This document shows, piece by piece, positions 33,191 to 41,811 of a DNA stretch of 41,811 nt; within the stretch, counting starts at the first letter, position 1, and each line of letters opens with the position of its first letter. The stretch comes from Planctomycetaceae bacterium. GTDB lineage: Bacteria; Planctomycetota; Planctomycetia; Pirellulales; Pirellulaceae. The translations under genes and the position numbers were made by a program. Under the pieces are notes generated by a model. It saw only the letters and a list, made by a program, of their open reading frames with translations, was not told the origin of the DNA and searched no databases. The stretch spans positions 1 to 41,811 of the forward strand of contig PAQH01000028.1 of the NCBI GenBank assembly GCA_002709225.1, written 5' to 3'.

Positions 33191-35116
33191 ATGGTCAATC
33201 GGAACCTCATTCGCAGCCTGGAAAACGACGCAGAACTCGAAGCCGCCTTTCAAGAAGCCACTGTTGGTGTCGAGGAGGCCATCGAGCAACATGTCGAAGC
33301 AGAACGAAGCTTCGAACTCAACAGCATCATCGACGGACGAATCATTCGCATCGATGACGATTCGGCTCTCGTTGACGTCGGATTCAAGAGTGAGGGAACG
33401 ATCCCGCTGAACGAATGGGATCCCCACGAAGATCCACCTGAAGTCGGGCAGAATGTGCAAGTCCTGATCGAGGAGATGGAAGACGAACTCGGTCGTGCGG
33501 ACGATCCCTACGGCATGGTTTCGCTCAGCAAACGCAAGGCTGACAAAATTCGTGAATGGCAACGGGTCATGTCCACCGTCAATGAAGGCCAGGTCATCAC
33601 CGGGATGGTCAAGCGTAAGATCAAAGGTGGATTGCTGGTTGACATCGGCGTGAATGTTTTCCTGCCCGCCAGTCAAGTCGATATCCGCCGACCACATGAC
33701 ATCGGTGATTACATCGACCGTTATGTGCAATGCGAAGTATTGAAGATCGATGAAGCCCGACGCAACATTGTCGTCAGCCGACGCTCCCTGATCGAAAAAC
33801 AACGCGAAGAAGACCGTGAGCGGCTGCTCACGGAACTGGAAACCGGTCAACGACGTAAGGGCATTGTCAAAAACATCGCTGAATTCGGTGCATTCGTCGA
33901 TCTCGGTGGCATCGACGGCTTGTTGCACATCACTGACATGAGCTGGGAACGAATCGGCCATCCATCTGAAATGGTGTCGATCGACCAGGAAATCGAAGTT
34001 AAGATCCTCAATGTCGATCGAGAAAAACAAAAGATCGCACTTGGCCTCAAACAACAGCAAGCCAATCCTTGGGAAAATGTTGCCGAAAAATATCCCGTCG
34101 ACTCCCGTCAGCGCGGTGTGGTAGTCAACGTGATGAGTTACGGTGCATTCGTCAAACTGGAACCTGGAATTGAAGGACTCGTACACATCAGTGAGATGTC
34201 CTGGACGCGACGAGTCAACCATCCCAGTGAACTTGTAGAAATCGATGATGAAATTGATGTCGTCATCCTGTCCGTTGACCAGGAAGGACAACAACTCTCC
34301 CTCGGAATGAAACAGACTACCGAAAATCCCTGGGACAAAGTGGCTGAACGTTATCCCGCCGACGCCATCGTCGAGGGAAAAGTGAGAAACCTCACGAACT
34401 ACGGCGCATTTGTGGAATTGGAAGAGGGTATTGATGGCCTATTGCACGTCTCAGACATGTCCTGGACGCGTAAAATCAGCCATCCCAATGAAATGCTGGA
34501 GAAGGACCAGCAACTCAAATGCAAGGTGTTATCCGTCGACAGAGAGCGACGCCGTATCGCATTGGGCCTGAAGCAATTAGACGATGACCCCTGGTCGCAC
34601 GACATCCCGAACAAGTACCAGCCGGGGCAGATTGTTAATGGTGCTGTAACCAAGATCACTAATTTTGGTGTTTTCGTCGGGCTCGAAGATGGACTCGAGG
34701 GACTGCTACACATTTCCGAACTGGCTGACTTCAAGGTGGAAAACCCCGAAGAAGTTGTAAACGTCGGCGATGCCATCGAGGTCAAGGTACTGCGAGTTGA
34801 TACGGAAGATCGGAAGATCGGCCTGTCGCGAAAACGCGTCGAATGGTCGGAAGAAGAAGAGCAAGCTGCCGAAAAGGCGTCCGCTGAACCAGAGGCGGTG
34901 GTGCCCAATACCTCCCAGGTACCGCTGAAAGGCGGACTGGGTTCGTCGGGACCGTTGATCCAGCCTGCGGAACCAGCTGCTGCGGAACCAGCTGCTGAAG
35001 AACCAGCTACTGAAGAACCAGCTACTGAAGAACCAGCTGCTGAAGAACCGGCAGATGAGCTCGGCGATGTACTTGATGAAAATTCCGGGGACTCTGCTGA
35101 AGAAGCGGATAAGTAG
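33191..35116 (+). CDS. rpsA: 30S ribosomal protein S1, six S1 domains plus acidic repeat tail
   Basis: S1 binds mRNA near the platform of the small ribosomal subunit and aids initiation on structured or SD-poor messages. From ATG 33191 the protein has 641 residues. Six S1 domains start near residues 43, 133, 218, 304, 391 and 478; domains 3-6 share G-x-V-x-x-x-x-x-x-GAFV and GLLHI-x-(E/D)-M-SW. The first two are more divergent, as in E. coli S1, where they bind the ribosome. The tail from about 555 is acidic and ends in Glu/Pro/Ala repeats (34973-35047). A longer frame to 33143 overlaps the leader hairpin and is rejected. sigA-type sigma factor gene follows 349 bases later. Highly expressed and probably autoregulated. 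Confidence 0.95.
   Translation: MVNRNLIRSLENDAELEAAFQEATVGVEEAIEQHVEAERSFELNSIIDGRIIRIDDDSALVDVGFKSEGTIPLNEWDPHEDPPEVGQNVQVLIEEMEDELGRADDPYGMVSLSKRKADKIREWQRVMSTVNEGQVITGMVKRKIKGGLLVDIGVNVFLPASQVDIRRPHDIGDYIDRYVQCEVLKIDEARRNIVVSRRSLIEKQREEDRERLLTELETGQRRKGIVKNIAEFGAFVDLGGIDGLLHITDMSWERIGHPSEMVSIDQEIEVKILNVDREKQKIALGLKQQQANPWENVAEKYPVDSRQRGVVVNVMSYGAFVKLEPGIEGLVHISEMSWTRRVNHPSELVEIDDEIDVVILSVDQEGQQLSLGMKQTTENPWDKVAERYPADAIVEGKVRNLTNYGAFVELEEGIDGLLHVSDMSWTRKISHPNEMLEKDQQLKCKVLSVDRERRRIALGLKQLDDDPWSHDIPNKYQPGQIVNGAVTKITNFGVFVGLEDGLEGLLHISELADFKVENPEEVVNVGDAIEVKVLRVDTEDRKIGLSRKRVEWSEEEEQAAEKASAEPEAVVPNTSQVPLKGGLGSSGPLIQPAEPAAAEPAAEEPATEEPATEEPAAEEPADELGDVLDENSGDSAEEADK
34973..35047 (+). repeat. 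Five 15-base tandem repeats in the tail of the S1 gene
   Basis: Units CCAGCT-(G/A)CTG-(C/A)-(G/A)-GAA repeat five times and encode P-A-(A/T)-(A/E)-E. Differences are mostly third-position or A/T swaps, so copy number may vary between strains. Confidence 0.8.
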
Positions 35117-35465
35117 CGTAAGACGATCGCTCAAGTCGCTGCGAACCCTGCCAGGGTGCACGAGTAGCCACGGTTGGACGGCGTAGCAGTAACGGTGCAG
35201 CTGGTACTTTGTTGCCTGCTATTCTGCCTGCGCCGGTCGTGCGGCCGCGCAGCTGGGTACAACCCGCGTTCCCACGCGAAAACGCATGTTCCCTGCACTC
35301 GATTCGCCCCTTCCACACAGACCGTGCGGCAGTTTCGTTAGCTCTGTCAGCCTGCGCACATCTGTCGCATCAGTTAAAGCAGCATGGTCGATAGAGATCC
35401 GTGCGGCCTACGTCGATGATGTGAAAGCTCCTTTGCGCAGTAATCCATGTCTGAGGTAGAGCCTA
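35117..35465. other. Intergenic region between rpsA and the sigma-factor gene
   Basis: 349 bases without a supported gene. CGTGCGGC occurs three times (35238, 35323, 35400), roughly 80 bases apart. No promoter with both boxes and no terminator with a T run could be recognised. The SD of the sigma factor (GAGGTAGAG) lies just before 35466. Confidence 0.55.
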
Positions 35466-36380
35466 ATGATCGACAGCACCGCTACGGCACCACGACGTAC
35501 CACACGACACGACGCCGAGAATTTAGCGTCACAGACAAATCGAGGCGTACAGACACCCCTGGAAATTTATCTTCGTGAAATCAATGAAACACCGTTACTC
35601 AACGCTCAAGATGAACGTGAATTGGCGAAAAACATTGCTCAAGGCGATGCGCGTGCGCGGGATCACATGGTCCGCGCTAACCTACGTCTTGTCGTGAATA
35701 TTGCCCGTGGCTACACCAGCAAAGGGCTCACCCTGCAAGACTTGATTGAAGAGGGAAATCTCGGATTGCTGCGCGCTGTAGAAGGCTTCGACCCGGAAGT
35801 CGGTACGCGATTCAGCACCTACGCCAGCTACTGGATCAAACAGTCGATCAAACGGGCTTTGATCAATTCCGCCAAAACAATACGCATCCCCGCCTACATG
35901 GTCGAACTGCTCTCAAAATGGCGACGAGCAAACGCACGCCTCAAAGAAGAGTTGGGACGTACACCAACTGCCGAAGAAATTGCCCGCATCCTTGGGCTCC
36001 CCAAGAAGAAACTTCCAATCATCAAGAAAGCCATCCATGTCTACACGTCACCACCACAAACGGACCAAACTGATTCTGGCTGGTCATTAGGTGAAATCGT
36101 CATGGATGACCGCGTACGAAATCCGGAAGAAGAGTTACTGGAAACCGATGCGCTGCAAACAGCGTTAGGATTACTTGCGGAACTGGATGAACGCGAATCC
36201 ACCGTGTTGAAAATGCGTTTCGGATTGGCGAACCAGGAAACTCACACGCTTAAGGAAATCGGCGAAGAGCTAGGACTGACCCGCGAGCGAGTGCGGCAAA
36301 TCGAGACTGAGGCACTCGCAAAATTAGCACAAGGCATGGAAGACCCACGTGATCGCTTGATTTCGAACTTCCGTAGATGA
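35466..36380 (+). CDS. RpoD/SigA-type RNA polymerase sigma factor, short form
   Basis: 304 residues, lacking region 1.1 and the large non-conserved region of primary sigma factors. Region 1.2 begins with TPLEIYLREINETPLLNAQDE; region 2 has RANLRLVVNIARGYTSKGLTLQDLIEEGNLGLLRAVEGFDPE and the -10 recognition helix FSTYASYWIKQSIKRAL; region 3 KTIRIPAYMVELLSKW; region 4.2 HTLKEIGEELGLTRERVRQIETEALAKL, the helix-turn-helix that contacts the -35 box. ATG 35466 follows GAGGTAGAG. It could be the primary sigma in a trimmed form or, as its length suggests, a group 2 sigma. The promoters seen in this window, near the TTGACA/TATAAT type, agree with its region 2.4 and 4.2 sequences, but both classes would read them. 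Confidence 0.92.
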   Translation: MIDSTATAPRRTTRHDAENLASQTNRGVQTPLEIYLREINETPLLNAQDERELAKNIAQGDARARDHMVRANLRLVVNIARGYTSKGLTLQDLIEEGNLGLLRAVEGFDPEVGTRFSTYASYWIKQSIKRALINSAKTIRIPAYMVELLSKWRRANARLKEELGRTPTAEEIARILGLPKKKLPIIKKAIHVYTSPPQTDQTDSGWSLGEIVMDDRVRNPEEELLETDALQTALGLLAELDERESTVLKMRFGLANQETHTLKEIGEELGLTRERVRQIETEALAKLAQGMEDPRDRLISNFRR

Positions 36381-36526
36381 GCCGAACTCCAGTGTCAATC
36401 CACACCGACGCGAAACGTGTGGCACTACATGGTTTCCAGGCAACTGCATAACCTTCACCGCACTGCGAGGAGCGCTCGGGCCAGAGATGAACTCGCCAAT
36501 ACATGGCAGCAGCAGCGGCGATCATT

Positions 36527-36532
36527 TAGAAT
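36527..36532 (+). promoter_or_regulatory. Candidate -10 box before the DUF1549/DUF1553 gene
   Basis: TAGAAT, five of six matches, 124 bases before ATG 36656. The -35 region (TGGCAG at 17 bases) is poor. Confidence 0.27.
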
Positions 36533-36655
36533 GCTAGCCACCAAGCTAATGCTGCTTCAGCTGCGCAGGTGTGCCGCCAGCTGTTCTTCGAACTAATGGC
36601 CGCCTCGCGCTCCAGCCAACCGTCAATCATCCTGCCTCGGTTACCCCCAGTGAAC

Positions 36656-39600
36656 ATGATGCATCTCCCACAGCTGACTACGGTGGTTTGTTTCCTAGCG
36701 GCCCTGCTCGCGACGCAACACCCACTCACCGCAGCCCAGAAGAAACTACCCCCCCCTGCGCAACGCAAAGTTAACTTTGCCAGCGACGTTCTTCCGCTAC
36801 TGCAAAAGAACTGCTATTCGTGTCACGGCCCAGACGAGCAATCCGGTGGCTTACGACTCGACCGACGCCAAGCCGCCTTCCGCGGCGGTGACAGTGGCAA
36901 GACAATCGTACCTGGGAAAAGTGCTCAGAGCACCTTAGTACTGCTCGTCGCCGGATTAGACAAACGCATTGGGTTGATGCCTCCTGATGGAGAAGGCAAG
37001 CCCCTGACGCGGACAGAGGTCGGGATACTTCGTGCCTGGATTGACCAAGGGGCCAGCTGGCCAAGATCCATCGACCCGCAACAGGCCGCGCGCGCCCATT
37101 GGGCCTTTCAACCGGTGCGACGTCCTCCATTACCGCAAACAGATCCCACTGATTGGATTCAGAATCCTATTGATATGTTCATTCTGTCCCGACTGGAAAA
37201 GGAACATGTAACGCCATCCGTTCCAGCCCGCAAGGAACTATTAATCAAACGTCTGTATCTCGACCTACTAGGTCTATTGCCCTCACCGCCCCAACTCCAG
37301 CAATTCCTCGACGACAACCGCCCTGGTTCCTATCTTCGCCTCGTCTCTCGTGTGCTGGATTCACCGCATTATGGTGAGCGTTGGGGACGTCACTGGCTAG
37401 ACCTGGCACGGTACGCCGACAGTGACGGTTATGAAAAAGACCGGCCGCGTCCCCATGCCTGGCGCTATCGTCACTGGGTAGTTAACGCTTTGAACCAGGA
37501 CATGCCATTTGACCGTTTTAGTATCCAGCAAATTGCTGGTGACATGCTTATACCTACAACACCCGGCGCACAGGTCGCGAGCGGATTTCACCGAAATACG
37601 CTACACAATACCGAAGGTGGTACCGACCGAGAAGAAGACCGTGTCAAGAAGACTGTTGACCGGACGAACACTCTAGGCACCATCTGGCTCGGGTTGACCG
37701 TTGGATGTGCGCAATGTCACTCGCACAAATACGATCCTCTTTCGCAGCAAGAGTACTATTCACTATACGGTTTCCTCAACCAGATCGAGGAACAAGACAT
37801 CGCCGCACCACTGCCTGTCGAGGCCGACCGACACGCGAAGAACAAGGCTCGATTTGAACAGGCGCACCGTCCCCTGACAGCTGCGGTAACCGCATATGAA
37901 CAACAGGGTCTGCCGGCGGCCCAACTCGCTTGGGAATCGAAAGCGCTGCAAACTGGTTTCGCCTGGACTCCTCTGAAACTGGTATCAACCGATTCAAAAC
38001 ACGGTGCGCAATTCCAGGAACAAGCTGACGGTAGCGTATTGGCAACCGGGAAAAACCAGGTTTCCGATATTTACACGGTCGTAGCCACCACTACGCTCAA
38101 TCGTGTCACCGCCATTCGCCTCGAGGTGCTTCCCGACAAGGCGTTGCCCAAGAATGGCCCCGGACGCGCAAAGAATGGAAATTTTGTGCTCACTACATTC
38201 CGGGTCGAAACTCCGACGCAAGAGAGGTCGCCTGAATCCTCTGTGCACAAATTCAGCGAGGCTCACGCGGATTATTCACAAAAAGACTGGAATGTCAGTC
38301 TGGCAATCAACGATCAGGCCCAGGACGGCTGGGCAGTCAGTCCACAAATCGGAAAACGACACATCGCGGTGTTTCGCTTTGCCGAACCTATTAAAGCAAA
38401 AGACTCGGTCCGATTGCGAGTCACACTCGACCAGTCTTATAACCAGACTTCTGCCCATAACATTGGTCGGTTTCGTCTCTCCGTAACTGACCATCCAGGT
38501 CCAGTACAACTTGAAGGATTGACCGGCGATATCGTTGCCGCATTGAAAACCAAAGCTACAAAACGAAGTCCGCAACAACGCGAGTTGCTCGCAAAATACT
38601 ACCACTCCATTGACCCCACACTTGCCGCATTGCAACACAAAGTAAAGGAGCATGCGAAACAGGCACCGTCCGCCCCGGCCACCAAGGCACAAAGTGTACG
38701 AGAACGCAACGAACCGAGAGTCGTACGAGTCCACTTGCGCGGGAATTTTCTGACGCCCGGGGACACCGTGTCGATCAACACGCCAGAAATATTACCATCG
38801 CTCACTTCTCGCTCGGACGAGCCTGACCGCCTTGACTTGGCGCGGTGGCTGTTCTCCCCGACAAACCCACTACCCGCGAGAGTCACCGTGAATAGAATCT
38901 GGCAACGCTATTTCGGACGTGGACTGGTAGAAACCACCGACGACTTCGGGTTGCAAGGGGAAAAACCATCGCACCCCGAACTACTTGACTGGCTGGCAAG
39001 TGAACTGCAATCCAGCCAGTGGCGGCTCAAACACATCCATCGTTTAATCGTAACTTCGGCCACCTATCGCCAATCCGCGGCAAACCGTCAGGATTTGTGG
39101 GACAGAGATCCGGAAAACCGCCTGTTAGCTCGTCAATCGCGGCGCCGCGTGGAAGCCGAAATTGTGCGGGACCTGGCACTCACCGCCAGCGGGCTGCTCG
39201 ATCCGCGCATTGGTGGTGTCAGCGTCAAACCGTCACAACCTTCCAGACACGCCGGACTGACTTATGCCAATAGCGCGAAATGGCAAACGAGCGGTGGTGG
39301 GGACCGTTACCGGCGGGGCCTGTACACCTTTTTTCAAAGGACATCGCCCTTTCCCATGTTGATGACGTTTGACGCTCCCGACTCGACCAGTTGTACCGCG
39401 CGACGTTCAAACAGTAACACACCATTGCAAGCGTTAACCCTGTGGAACGACGCGGTCTTCTTCGAGTGCGCACAGCGGCTCGCTCGACGCATCGTTGATG
39501 AAGTTCCCCACGACCTTACTGAGACACCACTTTCCGACCGCATCGATCATGGTTTCCAACTCTGTCTTAGTCGCTACCCAACAGCAGTAGAGAAATCAGC

Positions 39601-39775
39601 CGTTGCCAACCTGTTCAATCAGCAGCGTGATCTCTGCCGGGAAAATCCGACAGCCGCACGAACCCTGCTTGGCCCCACTACGGTTCCGTCGGACACGACA
39701 ACGGAGGAACTCGCAGGTTGGGTACTCGTGGCGCGTACATTACTCAATCTCGATGAATTCATTACCAAGGAATAG
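36656..39775 (+). CDS. Planctomycete DUF1549/DUF1553 protein with cytochrome-c-like N-terminus
   Basis: 1039 residues from ATG 36656, where [26 protein letters not shown] is a signal peptide; ATG 36596 and GTG 36569 are upstream alternatives. Order: a cytochrome-like domain (about 45-115) with the haem motif CYSCHG near 53 and LMPPDG, DUF1549 (about 165-385) with [36 protein letters not shown] and a second C-x-x-C-H ([11 protein letters not shown] near 350), a middle beta-rich region, and DUF1553 (about 725-1030) with [24 protein letters not shown] and [12 protein letters not shown]. These genes are frequent in planctomycetes, of unknown reaction, and usually precede a DUF1501 gene, which is the case here. 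Electron transfer or carbohydrate processing have been suggested; neither is proven. Confidence 0.93.
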   Translation: MMHLPQLTTVVCFLAALLATQHPLTAAQKKLPPPAQRKVNFASDVLPLLQKNCYSCHGPDEQSGGLRLDRRQAAFRGGDSGKTIVPGKSAQSTLVLLVAGLDKRIGLMPPDGEGKPLTRTEVGILRAWIDQGASWPRSIDPQQAARAHWAFQPVRRPPLPQTDPTDWIQNPIDMFILSRLEKEHVTPSVPARKELLIKRLYLDLLGLLPSPPQLQQFLDDNRPGSYLRLVSRVLDSPHYGERWGRHWLDLARYADSDGYEKDRPRPHAWRYRHWVVNALNQDMPFDRFSIQQIAGDMLIPTTPGAQVASGFHRNTLHNTEGGTDREEDRVKKTVDRTNTLGTIWLGLTVGCAQCHSHKYDPLSQQEYYSLYGFLNQIEEQDIAAPLPVEADRHAKNKARFEQAHRPLTAAVTAYEQQGLPAAQLAWESKALQTGFAWTPLKLVSTDSKHGAQFQEQADGSVLATGKNQVSDIYTVVATTTLNRVTAIRLEVLPDKALPKNGPGRAKNGNFVLTTFRVETPTQERSPESSVHKFSEAHADYSQKDWNVSLAINDQAQDGWAVSPQIGKRHIAVFRFAEPIKAKDSVRLRVTLDQSYNQTSAHNIGRFRLSVTDHPGPVQLEGLTGDIVAALKTKATKRSPQQRELLAKYYHSIDPTLAALQHKVKEHAKQAPSAPATKAQSVRERNEPRVVRVHLRGNFLTPGDTVSINTPEILPSLTSRSDEPDRLDLARWLFSPTNPLPARVTVNRIWQRYFGRGLVETTDDFGLQGEKPSHPELLDWLASELQSSQWRLKHIHRLIVTSATYRQSAANRQDLWDRDPENRLLARQSRRRVEAEIVRDLALTASGLLDPRIGGVSVKPSQPSRHAGLTYANSAKWQTSGGGDRYRRGLYTFFQRTSPFPMLMTFDAPDSTSCTARRSNSNTPLQALTLWNDAVFFECAQRLARRIVDEVPHDLTETPLSDRIDHGFQLCLSRYPTAVEKSAVANLFNQQRDLCRENPTAARTLLGPTTVPSDTTTEELAGWVLVARTLLNLDEFITKE

Positions 39776-39844
39776 TTGCCCAAACCTGACGCCAGCGACG
39801 GTCATCATATTTTCATACCCGGCTGGTGATGGAGACCAAAGAAT

Positions 39845-41326
39845 ATGCCATTCACTGCTGTATCCCGAGATGCGCGGCGCGAGTTCTTTACAACTTCAGC
39901 AGCCGGCTTGGGTGGGCTTGCCTTGACATCCATGCTGGCGGACGATCGGCTGCTCTGCGCCGAGGCGGACGCCACGCAGACTAGTCGTCTGAATATAAAG
40001 CCACCGCACTTCGCACCTCGCGCGAAACGCTGCATCCTGATTTTTCTGGCGGGCGCTCCCAGCCATGTAGACCTCTACGACCCAAAACCTGTATTGCAGC
40101 AACGCCATGGACAACAACTACCTAAGTCGCTGACTGACACCGTGCGATTTGCGTTTATCAAGAAAGACGGCGCCATCCTGATGGGCAGCCCCAGAAAGTT
40201 CCCACAGCGCGGGGAATCGGCGATGCCTTGGTGTGATCTGATGCCGCAACTCGGCTCCTGTGTCGACGATATCGCGCTGATTCGTTCGATGCACACGGAC
40301 GCCTTCAATCACCACCCCGCCCAACTCATGATGACCACGGGCGTACCTCGTTTTGGCCGGCCGAGCCTCGGTTCCTGGTTAACTTATGGCCTGGGTTCCG
40401 ACTCACGAAACCTTCCTGGATATGTCGTCCTCCCGGTAGGACGCGGTAGCAGTGGCGGTGTTTCCAATTGGACAAGTGGCTTCCTCCCGAGCAGCTATGA
40501 AGGCGTCGTCTTCCGCAGTGAGGGAGAGCCCGTCTTGAATCTGAATAACCCCCCGGGAGTCTCGCGCAAAATGCAGGAACTGGGGCTGGGAGGCATCACA
40601 ACGCTCAACCAAGAACGCTTCCAATTGCTGCGTGACCCGGAAATTGCCAGCCGCATTAGCTCCTACGAATTGGCGTTTCGTATGCAAGCCGCGGCACCGC
40701 AATTGATCGATCTCTCCAGAGAGTCCCAGGAAACCCTGGATGCCTACGGTGTCACGCGCCCAGAACCCAAGAACCACAATTTCCGCGGGGGAGGGCCGCA
40801 TGTCTACCGACAATTTGTGACCAACTGTCTGTTGGCCCGTCGCCTAGTCGAACAAGGCACTCGATGTGTCACTATTATGCACGCCTCCTGGGATCACCAC
40901 AGCAATTTGACAGATGAGATTTCCTACAATGCGGGCATGCTCGATCAACCCGCCGCGGCTCTGCTGCACGATCTCAAACAACGCGGCATGCTAGACGAAA
41001 CTCTGGTTGTTTGCGCTGGCGAGTTTGGGCGTACCCCATTGGCCGAAAATCGAGGCGGCGCAAAACAGAACACCGGTCGGGACCATCATCCATTTGGTTT
41101 CAGCTTGTGGCTCGCCGGAGGGGGCATTAAGGGTGGCCAGATCATTGGTGCGACAGACGATATCGGCTGGGCACCGGTTACCGACGCGGTGCACGTGAAC
41201 GATCTTCACGCTACTATTATGCACCTCTTTGGTTTTGACCACCTGAAATTTACACATCGCTTCCGAGGACTCGACGTCCGCTTGACAGATCAGGGAGGCC
41301 ACGTCGTCGACAAACTTCTCGCTTAA
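39845..41326 (+). CDS. DUF1501 Tat-exported protein (paired copy)
   Basis: 493 residues. The signal is twin-arginine-like (RDARREFFTTSAAGLGGLALTS). Family blocks present: PPHFAPRAKRCILIFLAGAPSHVDLYDPKP, IRSMHTDAFNHHPAQLMM, GSWLTYGLGSDSRNLPGYVVLP, and at the C-terminus LVVCAGEFGRTPLAEN, GRDHHPFGFSLWLAGGGIKGG and VHVNDLHATIMHLFGFDH. ATG 39845 has GGAG nine bases upstream. The gene begins 69 bases after the DUF1549/DUF1553 stop and is probably in its operon, the standard planctomycete arrangement. It differs from the stand-alone copy at 31520 by A-P-S-H-V-D in place of G-P-S-Q-V-D, putting an extra His at a possible metal site. Activity unknown. Confidence 0.92.
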   Translation: MPFTAVSRDARREFFTTSAAGLGGLALTSMLADDRLLCAEADATQTSRLNIKPPHFAPRAKRCILIFLAGAPSHVDLYDPKPVLQQRHGQQLPKSLTDTVRFAFIKKDGAILMGSPRKFPQRGESAMPWCDLMPQLGSCVDDIALIRSMHTDAFNHHPAQLMMTTGVPRFGRPSLGSWLTYGLGSDSRNLPGYVVLPVGRGSSGGVSNWTSGFLPSSYEGVVFRSEGEPVLNLNNPPGVSRKMQELGLGGITTLNQERFQLLRDPEIASRISSYELAFRMQAAAPQLIDLSRESQETLDAYGVTRPEPKNHNFRGGGPHVYRQFVTNCLLARRLVEQGTRCVTIMHASWDHHSNLTDEISYNAGMLDQPAAALLHDLKQRGMLDETLVVCAGEFGRTPLAENRGGAKQNTGRDHHPFGFSLWLAGGGIKGGQIIGATDDIGWAPVTDAVHVNDLHATIMHLFGFDHLKFTHRFRGLDVRLTDQGGHVVDKLLA

Positions 41327-41383
41327 ACGGTTCTGGATCACACCTCCATCGACGACGAACTGGCCTAGCTTACTGTTGCCGTC

Positions 41384-41811
41384 TTAGCGCAACCGTGTAC
41401 CAGACGCGCGCTCTCGTTCAGAAACGGGCACCCAACGCAGTACGGTACCTTGGTCAGTTCCCACTCTGCTTGAATTGTTTCGGCCCAATTGGGGGGCGCT
41501 GGCAACAACTCGATTCCACTGCTGCCGCGCCGGCACTTGAGTCGTTGGCGGTCGGTCTTGATTGAAGATCGCTTGACTACGCAGTCGCGTTAAGCGTGAG
41601 TCCACACGCCGCGCGCTGTGCCCCACACTTCGTGCGTCAACTTCTTCCACATTCCCAATCAAGCGGCCCAGAAATCGATGCATGCCGACCCGCCATGCTT
41701 CAGTCCAAGAGACGGCCACTGGTGTCGGTACCAGGGTGGTACGGACGGGAATTCTGGTTTGATTCCGGCAGGGGCAACCCCGTCTCGTTGCGGAACGCGG
41801 CGAGAATTGTG
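41384..41811 (-). CDS. Probable C-terminal part of an unidentified protein (cut by window edge)
   Basis: The minus-strand frame that ends at 41384 remains open to the right edge, giving at least 142 codons without a stop. Its longest visible in-frame start is GTG 41719, but continuation to the edge (reading IPVRTTLVPTPVAVSWTEAW before that point) suggests the true start lies outside. The sequence (FLGRLIGNVEEVDARSVGHS, ARRVDSRLTRLRSQAIFNQD, VGTDQGTVLRWVPVSERERA) is Arg-rich and of no family I recognise. Absence of stop codons over 428 bases in a G+C-rich genome is weak evidence by itself; 57 bases separate it from the convergent DUF1501 stop. This could still be a chance frame. Confidence 0.4.
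   Translation of the reverse strand, partial: QFSPRSATRRGCPCRNQTRIPVRTTLVPTPVAVSWTEAWRVGMHRFLGRLIGNVEEVDARSVGHSARRVDSRLTRLRSQAIFNQDRPPTTQVPARQQWNRVVASAPQLGRNNSSRVGTDQGTVLRWVPVSERERASGTRLR

Noticed and set aside
33041-34294. 417-codon minus-strand frame across the S1 gene
   Set aside because: It is antisense to a clearly conserved S1 protein; its Asp/Phe-rich composition mirrors S1 codon use and it has no family features.

Overview
The window comes from a planctomycete (phylum Planctomycetota, probably class Planctomycetia). The evidence is the set of lineage-typical genes: two DUF1501 proteins, a very large DUF1549/DUF1553 protein with a planctomycete cytochrome-c-like motif, a PQQ-like propeller protein, a von Willebrand A (vWA) protein followed by a prenyltransferase-repeat protein, and the small basic PVC-superphylum signature protein next to a promoter. 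By eye G+C is in the mid-50s percent. I see no insertion sequence, prophage, CRISPR array, rRNA or tRNA. This is ordinary chromosome in which core genes alternate with poorly characterised planctomycete genes.

Layout. 1-5483, minus strand: the N-terminal part of mnmE (cut by the window edge), yidC with an inserted PDZ-like domain, two tandem paralogous metallophosphoesterases, and groES without groEL. 5802-13997, plus strand: a Gln/Arg/Glu-rich coiled-coil protein, a MoaD/ThiS-like ubiquitin-fold protein, a D-threonine-aldolase-like PLP enzyme, an MscS channel, the vWA protein and a Tat-exported prenyltransferase-repeat protein. 14056-17444, minus strand: a secreted Pro/Val-rich protein and a tightly coupled three-gene operon (membrane protein with beta-sandwich tail, small beta-sandwich protein, P-loop ATPase), the best candidate here for an undescribed system. 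17821-27813, plus strand: PQQ propeller protein, UDP-glucuronate decarboxylase, DMT permease, PIG-L deacetylase, ribulose-phosphate epimerase, accD, a Ser/Thr kinase, the PVC signature protein, a LarA-like racemase and a small exported helical protein. 27839-28915, minus strand: a double-PDZ exported protein. 29100-41326, plus strand: double GNAT protein, threonine dehydrogenase, DUF1501, ribosomal protein S1, a short RpoD-type sigma factor, the DUF1549/DUF1553 protein and a second DUF1501. A probable partial gene enters from the right edge on the minus strand.

Functional themes. Translation and protein biogenesis: mnmE, yidC, groES, rpsA, sigma factor and the PVC protein. Central metabolism: rpe, accD, tdh, larA-like and the UDP-sugar enzyme. 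Cell-envelope functions: MscS, vWA, propeller, PDZ, DUF1501/DUF1549 and the beta-sandwich/ATPase operon. Many start codons here are GTG or TTG; several were chosen from Shine-Dalgarno (SD) sequences rather than the longest frame. No convincing rho-independent terminator was found. Promoter calls are by eye against the sigma-70 consensus and are tentative.
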